Shown here: piece by piece, positions 40,049 through 49,500 of the stretch
Position numbering within the stretch: the first letter of the stretch is position 1
Layout of the letters: the number at the start of each line of letters is the position of its first letter
Assembly (NCBI GenBank): GCA_000716465.1
Contig: JNWL01000039.1
Location: forward strand, 1-64,000
Origin: Streptomyces bikiniensis
GTDB taxonomy: Bacteria > Actinomycetota > Actinomycetes > Streptomycetales > Streptomycetaceae
DNA: 64,000 nt
Direction of reading: 5' to 3'
Made by a program: the position numbers and the translations under genes
Notes under the pieces: generated by a model
Told to the model about the DNA's origin: nothing
Seen by the model: only the letters and a program-made list of their open reading frames with translations
Database searches by the model: none

Positions 40049-40200
40049 GTGACCCGGGCCGCTTTCCGAGGCCTTTTCCACGTGCGGGAGCCCCTTTCAG
40101 TGGTCCCCGTCACGTGACCCAGGCCGCATTCGGAATGCCTTTCCGAGTGACCCAGGTCCCATCCGGAAGGGCCCCCGGGTGACAAGGCGCACAGGGGTTT
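40049..40200. repeat. Degenerate ~33-bp tandem repeat upstream of the NACHT gene
   Basis: Units begin at 40049, 40082, 40114, 40147 and 40179, each starting GTGAC or GTGCG, at steps of 33, 32, 33 and 32 bases. Three of them can form a short hairpin: GGCC/GGCC in the first, GCAT/ATGC in the third and CCC/GGG in the fourth. They end 69 bases above the NACHT start. Confidence 0.6.
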
Positions 40201-40426
40201 CGAGGGGTACTAACCGGAATAGTGGCAAACATTGCCGTTTATTTCGGACATACGGGTACGAAGCGGGGGGTCGGAGGGCCCGTCCGGTCCCGGGCCGTGC
40301 CCGGACCGGCCTCCTGGGCGGTCCGGGACCCCGAGACATGCGGTTAAACCGGTTTTCTTGGGCCGATATGTCCGATTTCGAAGCCCCCGCCCCTGGTCGT
40401 CAAGACCTGAACTTCTTCCGTGATCG

Positions 40427-40541
40427 CTACGACGTCATGTCGTAGATGGGGTGTTTTGGGATGACTGGGGGTCCGGGTTACCAAAGATGAGCAAGCCCGA
40501 CGCCGCAGCGAAAGCGCGTCGGGTCCCGTACTCCCCGGAGG
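40427..40541 (+). promoter_or_regulatory. Structured leader of the M23 endopeptidase gene
   Basis: Two perfect stems precede the start: CTACGAC (40427-40433) with GTCGTAG (40439-40445), and CCCGACGC (40496-40503) with GCGTCGGG (40516-40523). The ribosome site GGAGG is at 40537-40541. No match to the ydaO c-di-AMP riboswitch consensus could be seen by eye. Confidence 0.45.
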
Positions 40542-40552
40542 TTTTCCCCCGT

Positions 40553-41242
40553 ATGTCGAAGCGCGTTATGAACCCCGCCACCCGTGTCGCCGCCGTCGCT
40601 CTCGCCACTGCCGGCCTGGGGGCGTCGCTGGTGGCCGGAGCAGGGTCCGCCTTCGCCGCCGAGGGCAAGGCCGTCGTCCCGACCGCCGCGACCGCGTCCG
40701 CCGCCGTCGCCGCCCAGGCCGAGACCCAGGCGCACCTCGCCGCCCAGGTGAAGGCCGCCGCCGCGAAGAAGACCGTCGCCGTCAAGGCCACCGCCGTGAA
40801 GGCGACCGCCACCAAGAAGGCCCCGGCCTGGGTGAAGCCGGTCAGCTCCTACACCCTCAGCGCCAGCTTCAACCAGGGCGGCGCCATGTGGGCCCACAAG
40901 CACTCCGGCCAGGACTTCGCCGTTCCGGTCGGCACCCCGGTCAAGGCCGCCGGCGCCGGCACCGTCGTGAAGGCCGGCCCGTACGGCGGCGGCGACGGCC
41001 CCGCGTACGGCAACGCCATCGTGATCAAGCACGCCAACGGCAAGTACTCGCAGTACGCCCACCTGTCGAAGATCCAGGTCAAGATCGGCCAGAAGGTCGG
41101 CGCCGGTCAGCGCATCGCCCTCTCGGGCAACACCGGCAACTCCTCCGGCCCCCACCTGCACTTCGAGATCCGCACCACCCCGAACTACGGCTCCGCCGTG
41201 AACCCGGCCGCCTTCCTGCGCGCCCACGGCGTCGGCATCTGA
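40553..41242 (+). CDS. Secreted M23 (LytM) peptidoglycan endopeptidase
   Basis: 229 residues. A signal peptide of about 35 residues ends at A-F-A-A. An Ala/Lys/Val-rich linker follows (40-90). The LytM domain has zinc motifs H-S-G-Q-D and H-L-H-F, and G-N-T-G-N-S-S-G-P-H. The ATG at 40553 is chosen because GGAGG stands 11 bases before it and it opens a clean signal peptide; ATG 40487 would add 22 residues before it. Cuts peptide cross-links in the cell wall; substrate bond not deducible. Confidence 0.9.
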   Translation: MSKRVMNPATRVAAVALATAGLGASLVAGAGSAFAAEGKAVVPTAATASAAVAAQAETQAHLAAQVKAAAAKKTVAVKATAVKATATKKAPAWVKPVSSYTLSASFNQGGAMWAHKHSGQDFAVPVGTPVKAAGAGTVVKAGPYGGGDGPAYGNAIVIKHANGKYSQYAHLSKIQVKIGQKVGAGQRIALSGNTGNSSGPHLHFEIRTTPNYGSAVNPAAFLRAHGVGI

Positions 41243-41263
41243 TCCGCCGAACCCGCTGTGAAC

Positions 41264-41821
41264 CTATGAGGCCCGGTGGGCCTCGTCGATGAGATCGAGG
41301 GCGACCTCGAGGACGGCTTCGTGCTTCTCCTCGGGGTCGCCCTCGACGTTCGGCATGAAGAACGTGCCCGCGTGGAGCGTGAAGATCGCGCTGACGCAGC
41401 GGACCTTCTCCTTGACGGGGAAGTCGTCGTCGTACAGCAGGCCGGTCAGCGCCATCATGCGCTCCTTGAAGGTGAGCCCGACGCTCAGCTCGCGCACGGC
41501 GGCCTGGTTCTCCTGCATGAAGCGGAAGAGCGGCGCCGCCGCGAGCAGGGCCACCTGGTAGCGGCGCACGATCTCCCGCTTGGTCTCGATCGTGCGCGGC
41601 TGCTTCCCGGCCCAGTCGATCAGCTCGTCCATCGGCCTGGTCAGGTCCTGGAAGATCCCGATCAGGATGTCTTCCTTGGTCTTGAAGTGGTAGTAGAGCG
41701 CCGCCTTGGTCACGTCGAGGCGTTCCGCGATCTCGCGCAGGGAGGTCTTCTCGTAGCCCTGCTCCGCGAAGAGTTCGAGGGCCACGTCCTGGATGCGCTG
41801 ACGGGTGTTGCCTCGGGCCAT
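41264..41821 (-). CDS. TetR-family regulator of the adjacent efflux pump
   Basis: 185-residue repressor. HTH in residues 8-55: T-S-L-R-E-I-A-E-R-L-D-V-T-K-A-A-L-Y-Y-H-F. The ATG at 41821 is preferred over GTG 41836 because GGAGGG lies 8 bases before it. It is divergent from a DHA2 drug exporter across two matching 18-bp palindromes, the standard repressor-pump layout. Inducer unknown. Confidence 0.92.
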   Translation of the reverse strand: MARGNTRQRIQDVALELFAEQGYEKTSLREIAERLDVTKAALYYHFKTKEDILIGIFQDLTRPMDELIDWAGKQPRTIETKREIVRRYQVALLAAAPLFRFMQENQAAVRELSVGLTFKERMMALTGLLYDDDFPVKEKVRCVSAIFTLHAGTFFMPNVEGDPEEKHEAVLEVALDLIDEAHRAS

Positions 41822-41850
41822 GGGGGCGCCCTCCACTTTCCAAAGAACTT

Positions 41851-41868
41851 ACTTGACGACCGGCAAGT
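41851..41868. promoter_or_regulatory. TetR operator 1
   Basis: ACTTG-A-CG-AC-CG-G-CAAGT, an 18-bp near-palindrome 30 bases above the TetR start. A second copy is 46 bases to the right. Confidence 0.7.
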
Positions 41869-41896
41869 TACGGGCCTACCGTCCCTCAGTGTAGTA

Positions 41897-41914
41897 ACTA
41901 GCCGGGCGGCAAGT
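41897..41914. promoter_or_regulatory. TetR operator 2
   Basis: ACTAG-C-CG-GG-CG-G-CAAGT, the same pattern as operator 1 with one arm mismatch, ending 11 bases before the exporter ATG, so a bound repressor would block that start region. Confidence 0.7.
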
Positions 41915-41916
41915 AA

Positions 41917-43503
<1,587 letters not shown>

Positions 43504-43522
43504 GACGCGCGCGCACGACGGT

Positions 43523-43554
43523 GGGGCCGGGTCCCGGAGAAGGGGCCCGGCCCC
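43523..43554. terminator. Terminator between the efflux pump and cseC
   Basis: 13-bp stem (43523-43535 with 43542-43554; one would be a G-U pair in RNA) and loop GGAGAA, 19 bases after the pump stop and 20 before the convergent cseC stop. Confidence 0.8.
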
Positions 43555-43574
43555 GCTGCCGCACCGGAGGACCG

Positions 43575-44894
43575 CTACTGCTCCGGCAGCCGCAGGACGG
43601 GAAAGCTGCCCGTGTTCGTCGGCGCGTGGTCCGGGAGCCACAGGACCGCGATGGCCCCGCCCACCCCGTTCGGCGCCGCCTCGGAGGCCACGTTCCGGAA
43701 GGTCAGCCGGGCGCCCAGGACCCGGGCCTGACCCGACGCGATCGTCAGGCCCAGACCGTGGCCCTGGCCCGCGCGGTCGCTCGACCCCGTGCGGAACCGG
43801 CTCGGGCCCTCCCTGAGCAGGGTCTCGGGGAACCCCGGACCGTGGTCGCGGACGCGCACCACCCGGCCCTCCACCGTCACCTCCACCGGCGGCCTCCCGT
43901 GCTTGGCCGCGTTGGCGAGGAGATTGCCCAGGACGCGTTCGAGCCGGCGCGGGTCGGTGTTCACCCAGGAGTCGTGCACGACCCGGACGACGACCTCGGG
44001 GTCCAGGGTCCGCACCCGCCGCTCCACGAACTCCCCGAGCGCGATCTCCTGGAGCTCGGCCCGCTCCGACGCGCTGTCCAGCCGGGCCACCTCCAGGACG
44101 TCCTCGACCAGCGTCCGCATCGCCTGCGCCCGGTCCCGCACCAGCTCCGTCGGACGCCCCGGCGGCAGCAGCTCGGCCGCCGTGAGCAGCCCCGTGACGG
44201 GGGTCCGCAGCTCGTGCGCGATGTCCGCGGTGACCCGCCGCTCGGCCTCGATCCGCTCGTTCAGGGCGTCGGTCAGGGCGTCCACCGCCCACGCCAGATC
44301 GTCCGTCTCGTCCCGTACGACCCCGCCCACGGCCTCCCGCACCCGCACCTCCGTGTTGCCCTGGGCGACCCGGCCGGCCGCGACGGCCGCCTTCCGCAGC
44401 CGCCGCGAGAGCCGGCCGCCGATGAGCACGCCGAGCGCGCACCCGCCGAAGACCACCGAGACCGAGCCGATGACGAGCGCCCGGTCCAGATCGCCCATGA
44501 TCTTCGCGCTGCGGTCGGCGAAGGGGATGTGCAGCGACAGGACGTCGCCGTTGGCGAGCGGCACGGCCGCCCACACGTCGGGCGGACCGCCGTGCCGGTG
44601 CTCCTGCACGTACGTGCCGCGCCGGTTGTCCCGCATCAGCCGGTCGAGCTGGTGCGGCAGGGCCGGGTCGTTGATCTTGGTGCCGAAGCGGGGCTCCTTC
44701 GGCTTCGACGTCTCGTACAGCCGCTGCGCGAAGAGCAGCCGCTCCATCTGCACCTCGCGCGCGTTGTCGAGCATCGAGATGCGGGCGGCGTTGTGCACGA
44801 CCACGCTCAGGGTGACCGCGATGAGGGCGCCGACCGCCGCGATGGCGACGGCGATCTTCCAGCGGACCCCGGTGCGCAGGGGGAACGGCCTCAC
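43575..44894 (-). CDS. cseC: Sensor kinase CseC of the cell-envelope stress system
   Basis: 439 residues. TM1 at about 11-33, an extracytoplasmic sensor (34-137), TM2 (138-160), HAMP, HisKA with phospho-acceptor H227 in A-D-I-A-H-E-L-R-T-P, and an HATPase domain. Its GTG overlaps the cseB stop (GTGA). In S. coelicolor, CseC senses cell-wall stress and activates CseB, which drives sigE. Last gene of sigE-cseA-cseB-cseC. Identity rests on operon order and the strong SigE match. Confidence 0.9.
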   Translation of the reverse strand: MRPFPLRTGVRWKIAVAIAAVGALIAVTLSVVVHNAARISMLDNAREVQMERLLFAQRLYETSKPKEPRFGTKINDPALPHQLDRLMRDNRRGTYVQEHRHGGPPDVWAAVPLANGDVLSLHIPFADRSAKIMGDLDRALVIGSVSVVFGGCALGVLIGGRLSRRLRKAAVAAGRVAQGNTEVRVREAVGGVVRDETDDLAWAVDALTDALNERIEAERRVTADIAHELRTPVTGLLTAAELLPPGRPTELVRDRAQAMRTLVEDVLEVARLDSASERAELQEIALGEFVERRVRTLDPEVVVRVVHDSWVNTDPRRLERVLGNLLANAAKHGRPPVEVTVEGRVVRVRDHGPGFPETLLREGPSRFRTGSSDRAGQGHGLGLTIASGQARVLGARLTFRNVASEAAPNGVGGAIAVLWLPDHAPTNTGSFPVLRLPEQ

Positions 44895-45592
44895 CCGCCC
44901 TGGCCCCGGAGCTTGTAGCCGAAGCCGCGCACGGTCTCGATCCTGTCCTGGCCGATCTTGGCCCGCAGCCGCTGCACGTGCACGTCCACGACCCGGGTGT
45001 CGCCGCCCCAGCCGTAGTCCCAGACCCGCTCCAGGAGCTTGTCCCGGGACAGCACGGTGCCGGGCGCGGACGAGAACTCCAGGAGCAGCCGCATCTCGGT
45101 CGGGGTCAGCGCCACCGGCGCCCCGCCCCTCCTGACCTCCATGCCCTCGGTGTCGACCTCCAGGTCCCCGAAGACCAGCAGCCCGCCGTCCGCGGGCCCG
45201 TCCCCGGCCTCGCCGCCGCCCGCGTGCCCGAAGCGGCGCAGCACGGCCCGGATGCGGGCCATCAGGACCGAGCCGTCGAAGGGCTTGGTCACGTAGTCGT
45301 CCGCCCCGGCCTCCAGGCCGAGGACGACGTCGATGGAGTCGGCGCGCGCCGACAGCATGATCACCGGGACCGTCGACTCGTCGCGGATGCGGCGGCAGAG
45401 GCTGACGCCGTCCATGCCCGGCAGCATCACGTCGAGCAGGGCGATGTCCGGCCGCCGCGCCCGGAAGGAGTCCAGGCCGGAGAGGCCGTCGGGCATGGCC
45501 GTGACCCGGAAGCCGTCCCGCTCCAGGGCGAGCTGGGTGGCCTCACGGATGACGTCGTCGTCCTCGACGAACAGGACATGGGTTTCGGCCAT
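44891..45592 (-). CDS. cseB: Response regulator CseB
   Basis: 233-residue OmpR-type regulator. Receiver with D54 in A-L-L-D-V-M-L-P-G and lysine in Y-V-T-K-P-F-D; C-terminal winged helix (V-V-D-V-H-V-Q-R-L-R-A-K-I). In the known system it activates the sigE promoter in response to CseC. Translationally coupled to cseC by a four-base overlap. The 98-base gap to cseA contains a 16-bp tandem repeat. Confidence 0.92.
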   Translation of the reverse strand: MAETHVLFVEDDDVIREATQLALERDGFRVTAMPDGLSGLDSFRARRPDIALLDVMLPGMDGVSLCRRIRDESTVPVIMLSARADSIDVVLGLEAGADDYVTKPFDGSVLMARIRAVLRRFGHAGGGEAGDGPADGGLLVFGDLEVDTEGMEVRRGGAPVALTPTEMRLLLEFSSAPGTVLSRDKLLERVWDYGWGGDTRVVDVHVQRLRAKIGQDRIETVRGFGYKLRGQGG

Positions 45593-45623
45593 CGTGGGGT
45601 TCCTTCGGGGTCGTGCGCTTTCC

Positions 45624-45692
45624 GGGTCTCTTCGGGCCCGGGTCTCTTTGAGTACGGGTCTCTTCGGGTGCGTGTCTCTTCGGGGACGGGTC
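45624..45692. repeat. 16-bp tandem repeat ending at the cseA stop
   Basis: Units start at 45624, 45640, 45656 and 45672 (core G-K-G-T-C-T-C-T-T with K = G or T); a fifth partial unit at 45688 runs into the cseA stop (45691-45693). It fills most of the cseA-cseB gap. Confidence 0.85.
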
Positions 45693-46479
45693 AGCCCGCG
45701 GGGGGCTCGCTGGGCGCGGGCTCCAGGCCCTCGCCCTCGCCGACCGACCGGCTGTAGTCGTTGTGGACCCAGTCGTGCTGGGTGAACCGGTTGCCCGACC
45801 AGCGGTAGGTGATCACGTCCTCGCCCGAGGGGTACGCGACCGGGTCGCCCTCCGCGTACACCTGCTTGGTGACGATCAGGTCGCCCCGGTCGATCGTGGC
45901 GTACACCCCCGCGTCCTCGGCCCCGAAGACGTTCTCGTACCCGTCGCTCGCGTTGCGGTAGACGTACGTGCCGATGCCGATGCCGTCACCGCAGGTCATC
46001 ACGTTGACGACGACGTCGGGGGCGGGCGCGTTCGTGAGGTTGCCGTACGAGGCGTCCACCGGGTACGAGTCCGCCGCGCACGGCTTCAGGTCGGCCTTGA
46101 ACCGCTTGCCGAGCTTCGGATCGGCCTTGAGCAGCTCGATCGGGTCCACCCGCTCCGCCGGCCGGGGGCCCGAGCCGGCCGAGGGGGCGTCGGAGGTGGG
46201 GGCGGCCGCGGCGACCTCGTCCGTACGGGCCGCGCCCTCGTCGCGGGAGCCCGTGCCGCCGGTGGAGCAGGCGGCCAGGGAGAGGCCGACGGCGACGAGT
46301 CCGGCGGCCGCCGTGGCACCCGCCGCCCTGGCGGCACGCCGAGGGCGGCGACGCCCGGCGGAGAGCCGGTCGCCGCCGCCGGAACCGGGGCCGTCGTCGG
46401 GGCCGGGCCCTTCGAAGCCGGGGCCGCCGTGTCTTCCGCCGTCGGCCTCGTCGTCGGGTCCGCCGTCTATGCCGCGCAC
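45691..46479 (-). CDS. cseA: CseA-like lipoprotein, negative modulator of the SigE system
   Basis: 262 residues. An acidic, Gly-rich N-terminus precedes a hydrophobic segment ending in lipobox L-A-A-C, then an extracytoplasmic domain (R-F-K-A-D-L-K-P-C, Y-R-N-A-S-D-G-Y-E-N-V-F-G). In S. coelicolor CseA lies between sigE and cseB and lowers CseB/CseC signalling; the same place and lipoprotein nature support the name. The GTG at 46479 lies inside the sigE end (13-base overlap). The exact start is uncertain because the leader before the lipobox is unusually long. Confidence 0.8.
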   Translation of the reverse strand: MRGIDGGPDDEADGGRHGGPGFEGPGPDDGPGSGGGDRLSAGRRRPRRAARAAGATAAAGLVAVGLSLAACSTGGTGSRDEGAARTDEVAAAAPTSDAPSAGSGPRPAERVDPIELLKADPKLGKRFKADLKPCAADSYPVDASYGNLTNAPAPDVVVNVMTCGDGIGIGTYVYRNASDGYENVFGAEDAGVYATIDRGDLIVTKQVYAEGDPVAYPSGEDVITYRWSGNRFTQHDWVHNDYSRSVGEGEGLEPAPSEPPAG

Positions 46480-47039
46480 CGCTCCCGCCCCCCTTCGTCG
46501 CCTCGCACGGTCGTCCGCTCCCCGGTCCGCCCCAGGGCGCGGGCGTCGAGGTCGCGGCTCTCCAGCTCCTGCCGGAGCCGGGCGAGCGCGCGGTGGAGCG
46601 TGGACTTCACCGTACCGGTCGACATGCCGAGCGCCGCCGCCGTCTCCTCCGTGCTCATCTGCTCCCAGTGGCGCAGGACGACGACGCTGCGCTGCTTCGG
46701 CGCGAGCACCTTCAGGACGTCCATCAGGAGGGCCCGGTCGGCGTGCTGCTCGGTCGCGTCGGCCACGCTCGCGTCGGGCAGCTGCTCGGTCGGGACCTCT
46801 TCGAGCTTGCGGGAGCGCCACCACTCGGTCCGGGTGTTGATCATGACCCGGCGCAGGTAGGCGTCGGCGAGGGACTTGTCGGCGATGCCGTCCCAGCGCC
46901 CGTACGTACGGGCCAGGGCCGTCTGCAGGAGGTCCTGGGCGTCGACGGGGTCGGCCACGAGACGGCGCGCACTGCGCAGCAGGGCGTCCTGCCGCGTGCG
47001 TACGTACTCCTCGAAGTCGAGCACCTCACCGTGCCTCAT
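46467..47039 (-). CDS. sigE: ECF RNA polymerase sigma factor SigE
   Basis: 190-residue ECF sigma factor controlling the cell-envelope stress response. Region 2 (F-E-E-Y-V-R-T-R-Q-D-A-L-L-R-S-A-R-R-L-V; D-L-L-Q-T-A-L) and region 4 (L-A-P-K-Q-R-S-V-V-V-L-R-H-W; G-T-V-K-S-T-L-H-R-A-L) match S. coelicolor SigE closely from memory. The ATG at 47039 follows GGAGG by 8 bases. First gene of sigE-cseA-cseB-cseC; in the model organism its promoter depends on CseB. Confidence 0.93.
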   Translation of the reverse strand: MRHGEVLDFEEYVRTRQDALLRSARRLVADPVDAQDLLQTALARTYGRWDGIADKSLADAYLRRVMINTRTEWWRSRKLEEVPTEQLPDASVADATEQHADRALLMDVLKVLAPKQRSVVVLRHWEQMSTEETAAALGMSTGTVKSTLHRALARLRQELESRDLDARALGRTGERTTVRGDEGGRERCAA

Positions 47040-47200
47040 CCGAACCGCCTCCATCCCCGTGACCTGCTTGTTCCCTCGTGTCGTGGAGGACGCTACGGAG
47101 CGGTTGTCACGGGGCTGTGCGGGGCAGCCGTCGGTGGACGCACGGCTACCCATCGGTTGTGTAACAGCGGGGGAGGAAGGGGTTTCGGAGCCGGGACCCC

Positions 47201-47288
47201 AGGAAAATGGCGGGCGGGCCTCAGGAAAGCGGCAGGCGGGTCTCAGGAGAGCGGCAGGCGGGTCTCAGGAGAGCGGCAGTCGGTAGAA
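47201..47288. repeat. 22-bp tandem repeat, four copies, running into mutY
   Basis: Copies start at 47201, 47223, 47245 and 47267. The last is inside mutY and encodes its final residues; the stop (47265-47267) sits at the junction, and each outer copy repeats the Leu-Pro-Leu-Ser-stop end of the gene. Confidence 0.85.
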
Positions 47289-48200
47289 GCCGTCGTCCAG
47301 CGGCTCGACGAGGCCGTCCGCGACCAGGCCGTCCAGCGCCCTGGCCCGCTGCACCGGCTCGTCCCAGACCGCGTCCAGGGCCTCGCGCGCCACCGGGTCC
47401 GCCGAGTCCCGCAGGACGGCGAGGAGCCGCCCCCGGACCTGCCGGTCGGTGCCCGCGTACGTCTGGCCGCGCCGCGGCGGGCCGTCGTGCGCCGGCTTGC
47501 CCGCGAGCCGCCAGGCGCACTGCCCGGAGATCGGGCAGCGCCCGCAGTCCTCGTTCTTCGCCGTGCACACCAGCGCGCCCAGCTCCATGGAGGCGGCGGC
47601 CCAGCGGGCGGCCGTCCCCTCGTCCTCGGGCAGCAGGGCGCGGGCGAGCCGCCGCTCGGCGGCCGTGGTCGCGTTCGGCGGGTACTGGACGCCGGTCGCC
47701 GCGCGGGCGAAGACCCGGCGCACGTTGGTGTCCAGGACGGCGTGCCGCTGCCCGTACGCGAAGGAGGCCACCGCGGCGGCCGTGTACTCCCCGATGCCGG
47801 GCAGCGCGAGGAGCTGCGCGTGGTCGTCGGGCACGTCCCCGCCGTGCCGCTCCGTTATGGCGGTGGCCGCCGCGTGCAGCCGCAGCGCCCGGCGCGGGTA
47901 GCCGAGCCGGCCCCAGGCGCGGACCGCCTCGCCGGGGGCCTCGGCGGCCAGGTCGGCCGGGCGGGGCCAGCGCGCGAGCCACTGCTCGTACACGGGCAGG
48001 ACCCGGACGACCGGGGTCTGCTGGAGCATGAACTCGCTCACCATGACCCCCCAGGCGCCGGCCTCGGGGCGGCGCCAGGGCAGGTCACGGGCGTGCCGGT
48101 CGAACCAGGCGAGGACGGGCCGGTGCAGCTCGGCGGGGACGGCGGGCACCCCGGGGATCCCGGAGGCCTCGGGGACGGAGGGCGTGTCGATGGAAGTCAT
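47265..48200 (-). CDS. mutY: A/G-specific adenine DNA glycosylase
   Basis: Removes adenine mispaired with 8-oxoguanine. 311 residues: helix-hairpin-helix L-P-G-I-G-E-Y-T-A-A-A, catalytic aspartate in V-L-D-T-N-V-R-R-V, and the 4Fe-4S loop C-x6-C-x2-C-x5-C (C-T-A-K-N-E-D-C-G-R-C to Q-C). Slightly short: the C-terminal MutT-like domain is reduced, as in other actinobacteria. Stand-alone between the PAP2 and sigE genes. Confidence 0.94.
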   Translation of the reverse strand: MTSIDTPSVPEASGIPGVPAVPAELHRPVLAWFDRHARDLPWRRPEAGAWGVMVSEFMLQQTPVVRVLPVYEQWLARWPRPADLAAEAPGEAVRAWGRLGYPRRALRLHAAATAITERHGGDVPDDHAQLLALPGIGEYTAAAVASFAYGQRHAVLDTNVRRVFARAATGVQYPPNATTAAERRLARALLPEDEGTAARWAAASMELGALVCTAKNEDCGRCPISGQCAWRLAGKPAHDGPPRRGQTYAGTDRQVRGRLLAVLRDSADPVAREALDAVWDEPVQRARALDGLVADGLVEPLDDGFYRLPLS

Positions 48201-48233
48201 GGCACCACCGATCCTGACACGGTTCCGGGGGGA

Positions 48234-49277
48234 TCAGCGCGCGTCGTACGGCGCGTGCCCACCCGGTCCGGGGTTCTCGTGGGGGGCGGCGGGGTTCTCG
48301 TACGAAGGGGCCGGGTGCCCGTACGGGGAGGGGGCGCCGTAGGGGGAAGCGGAACCGTACGGCGCGGCGGGGGCGGACCCGTACGGGGCCGAGGGGTCAT
48401 GGGCGGGCGCGGCCCCGTACGCGGGCGCGGAGCCGTACGGAGCGGCCGGGTCGTCCGAGGGGGCGGAACCGTAGGGGGTGGCGGGGGCGGACCCGTACGA
48501 AGGGGCGGGGTCCCCGTACGGGGAGGCGGGGGCGGACCCGTACGGAGCGGCGGGGTCCCCGTACGGAGCGGCGGGAGCGGATCCGTACGGAGCGGCGGGA
48601 GCGGCGCCGTGCGGGGGAGCGGGGTCGAACAGGGAGGGCTCGGCGGGGGCGGCGGCGGACGTACGGGGTCCCTGACCCGCGCACCACACGACCAGCGCGT
48701 TCCGGCTCGACCGGGCCGTCTCGACCAGGGACCGCACCGGCCGCTCGGCGAACCGCATCACCAGGAAGGCGACCAGGGCGCCGAGGAGCAGGCCGGCGGT
48801 CACGTCGTGCGGGTAGTGCACGCCGACGAAGACCCGGGAGAAGGCCATGAGCACCGCCATCGGCACCGTGAAGCGGCCCATGCCGCGCCAGGACAGGGCG
48901 AGCGCGATCGCGGCGGCGCCCGCGATGGCCGAGTGGTTGCTGGGGAAGGACCAGTCGCCGTAGGGCGGGCAGGTCACCAGCGAGGCGGGCGCTCCGGCGA
49001 CCGCGCGGCACGGACGTTCCTCGTCGATCAGCGACTTCAGCGACTCGCTCACCACGTAGCCGAAGGCGGTGGCGAGCGGAGCGAGCAGCGCGAGCGACAT
49101 CGCCCGGCTCGAACCGTCGCGGGTGCGCCACCAGCCGGCCAGGAAGAGCACGCCGAAGAGCAGCAGTCCGGCCTCGGTCCAGACCTCGGCGAGCAGCTGG
49201 AACCAGTGCGGCGTGGCGTGGGCGAGATCGGCGACGTCGAGGTACAGACGGTCGGAGAGGTCGAGGAGGGTGTCCAT
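48234..49277 (-). CDS. PAP2-family phosphatase with a C-terminal PYG-repeat tail
   Basis: 347 residues. Residues 1-205 are a membrane PAP2 enzyme with all three motifs: K-x6-R-P (K-S-L-I-D-E-E-R-P), P-S-N-H and S-R-x5-H-x3-D (S-R-V-F-V-G-V-H-Y-P-H-D). It may act on undecaprenyl pyrophosphate or phosphatidate. The last ~125 residues are a low-complexity tail of A-P-Y-G-S-A-P-type repeats encoded by a gtacgg-rich minisatellite. The ATG at 49277 is the family start. The tail is not part of the usual family. Confidence 0.9.
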   Translation of the reverse strand: MDTLLDLSDRLYLDVADLAHATPHWFQLLAEVWTEAGLLLFGVLFLAGWWRTRDGSSRAMSLALLAPLATAFGYVVSESLKSLIDEERPCRAVAGAPASLVTCPPYGDWSFPSNHSAIAGAAAIALALSWRGMGRFTVPMAVLMAFSRVFVGVHYPHDVTAGLLLGALVAFLVMRFAERPVRSLVETARSSRNALVVWCAGQGPRTSAAAPAEPSLFDPAPPHGAAPAAPYGSAPAAPYGDPAAPYGSAPASPYGDPAPSYGSAPATPYGSAPSDDPAAPYGSAPAYGAAPAHDPSAPYGSAPAAPYGSASPYGAPSPYGHPAPSYENPAAPHENPGPGGHAPYDAR

Positions 49278-49500
49278 GGGGAACGACGCTAACCGGAATC
49301 CGGAGCGCCTCGCCCCGGGCCATCGGCCGGAACGACCCCCGACGAAAGTGGGGGGCGCCGATTCGCTCCGGTTGGCCCCGTTTTGACTCGCGGACCCGGA
49401 AAAAGTTCCCGGAAAGAAGGGTGTGATGATCGGCAAAACTTGAGGTCTCGGGCGGCGGGTGGGGCGGGAGTTGGGCCCGATCTCTCGTAAGGTTCGGGTC

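Larger units (their letters stand above)
39981..40552. other. 572-base intergenic region between the NACHT gene and the M23 endopeptidase
   Basis: No convincing gene is seen. It contains phased ~33-bp repeats (40049-40200), a 13-base inverted repeat G-G-C-A-A-ACA-TTGCC at 40224-40236, a 9-bp inverted pair TCGGACATA (40244-40252) and TATGTCCGA (40367-40375), and two hairpins just before the peptidase start. A 25-codon open frame at 40368-40445 is not supported by codon use. Divergent promoters for both genes must lie here. Confidence 0.6.

Noticed and set aside
40368..40445. A 25-codon open frame before the M23 gene whose stop falls in a hairpin
   Set aside because: Only about two thirds of its third positions are G/C, far below the genes around, and no ribosome site is visible.
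40200..40552. ydaO-type c-di-AMP riboswitch upstream of the M23 endopeptidase
   Set aside because: The conserved core sequences of that class were looked for and not found; only generic hairpins are present.
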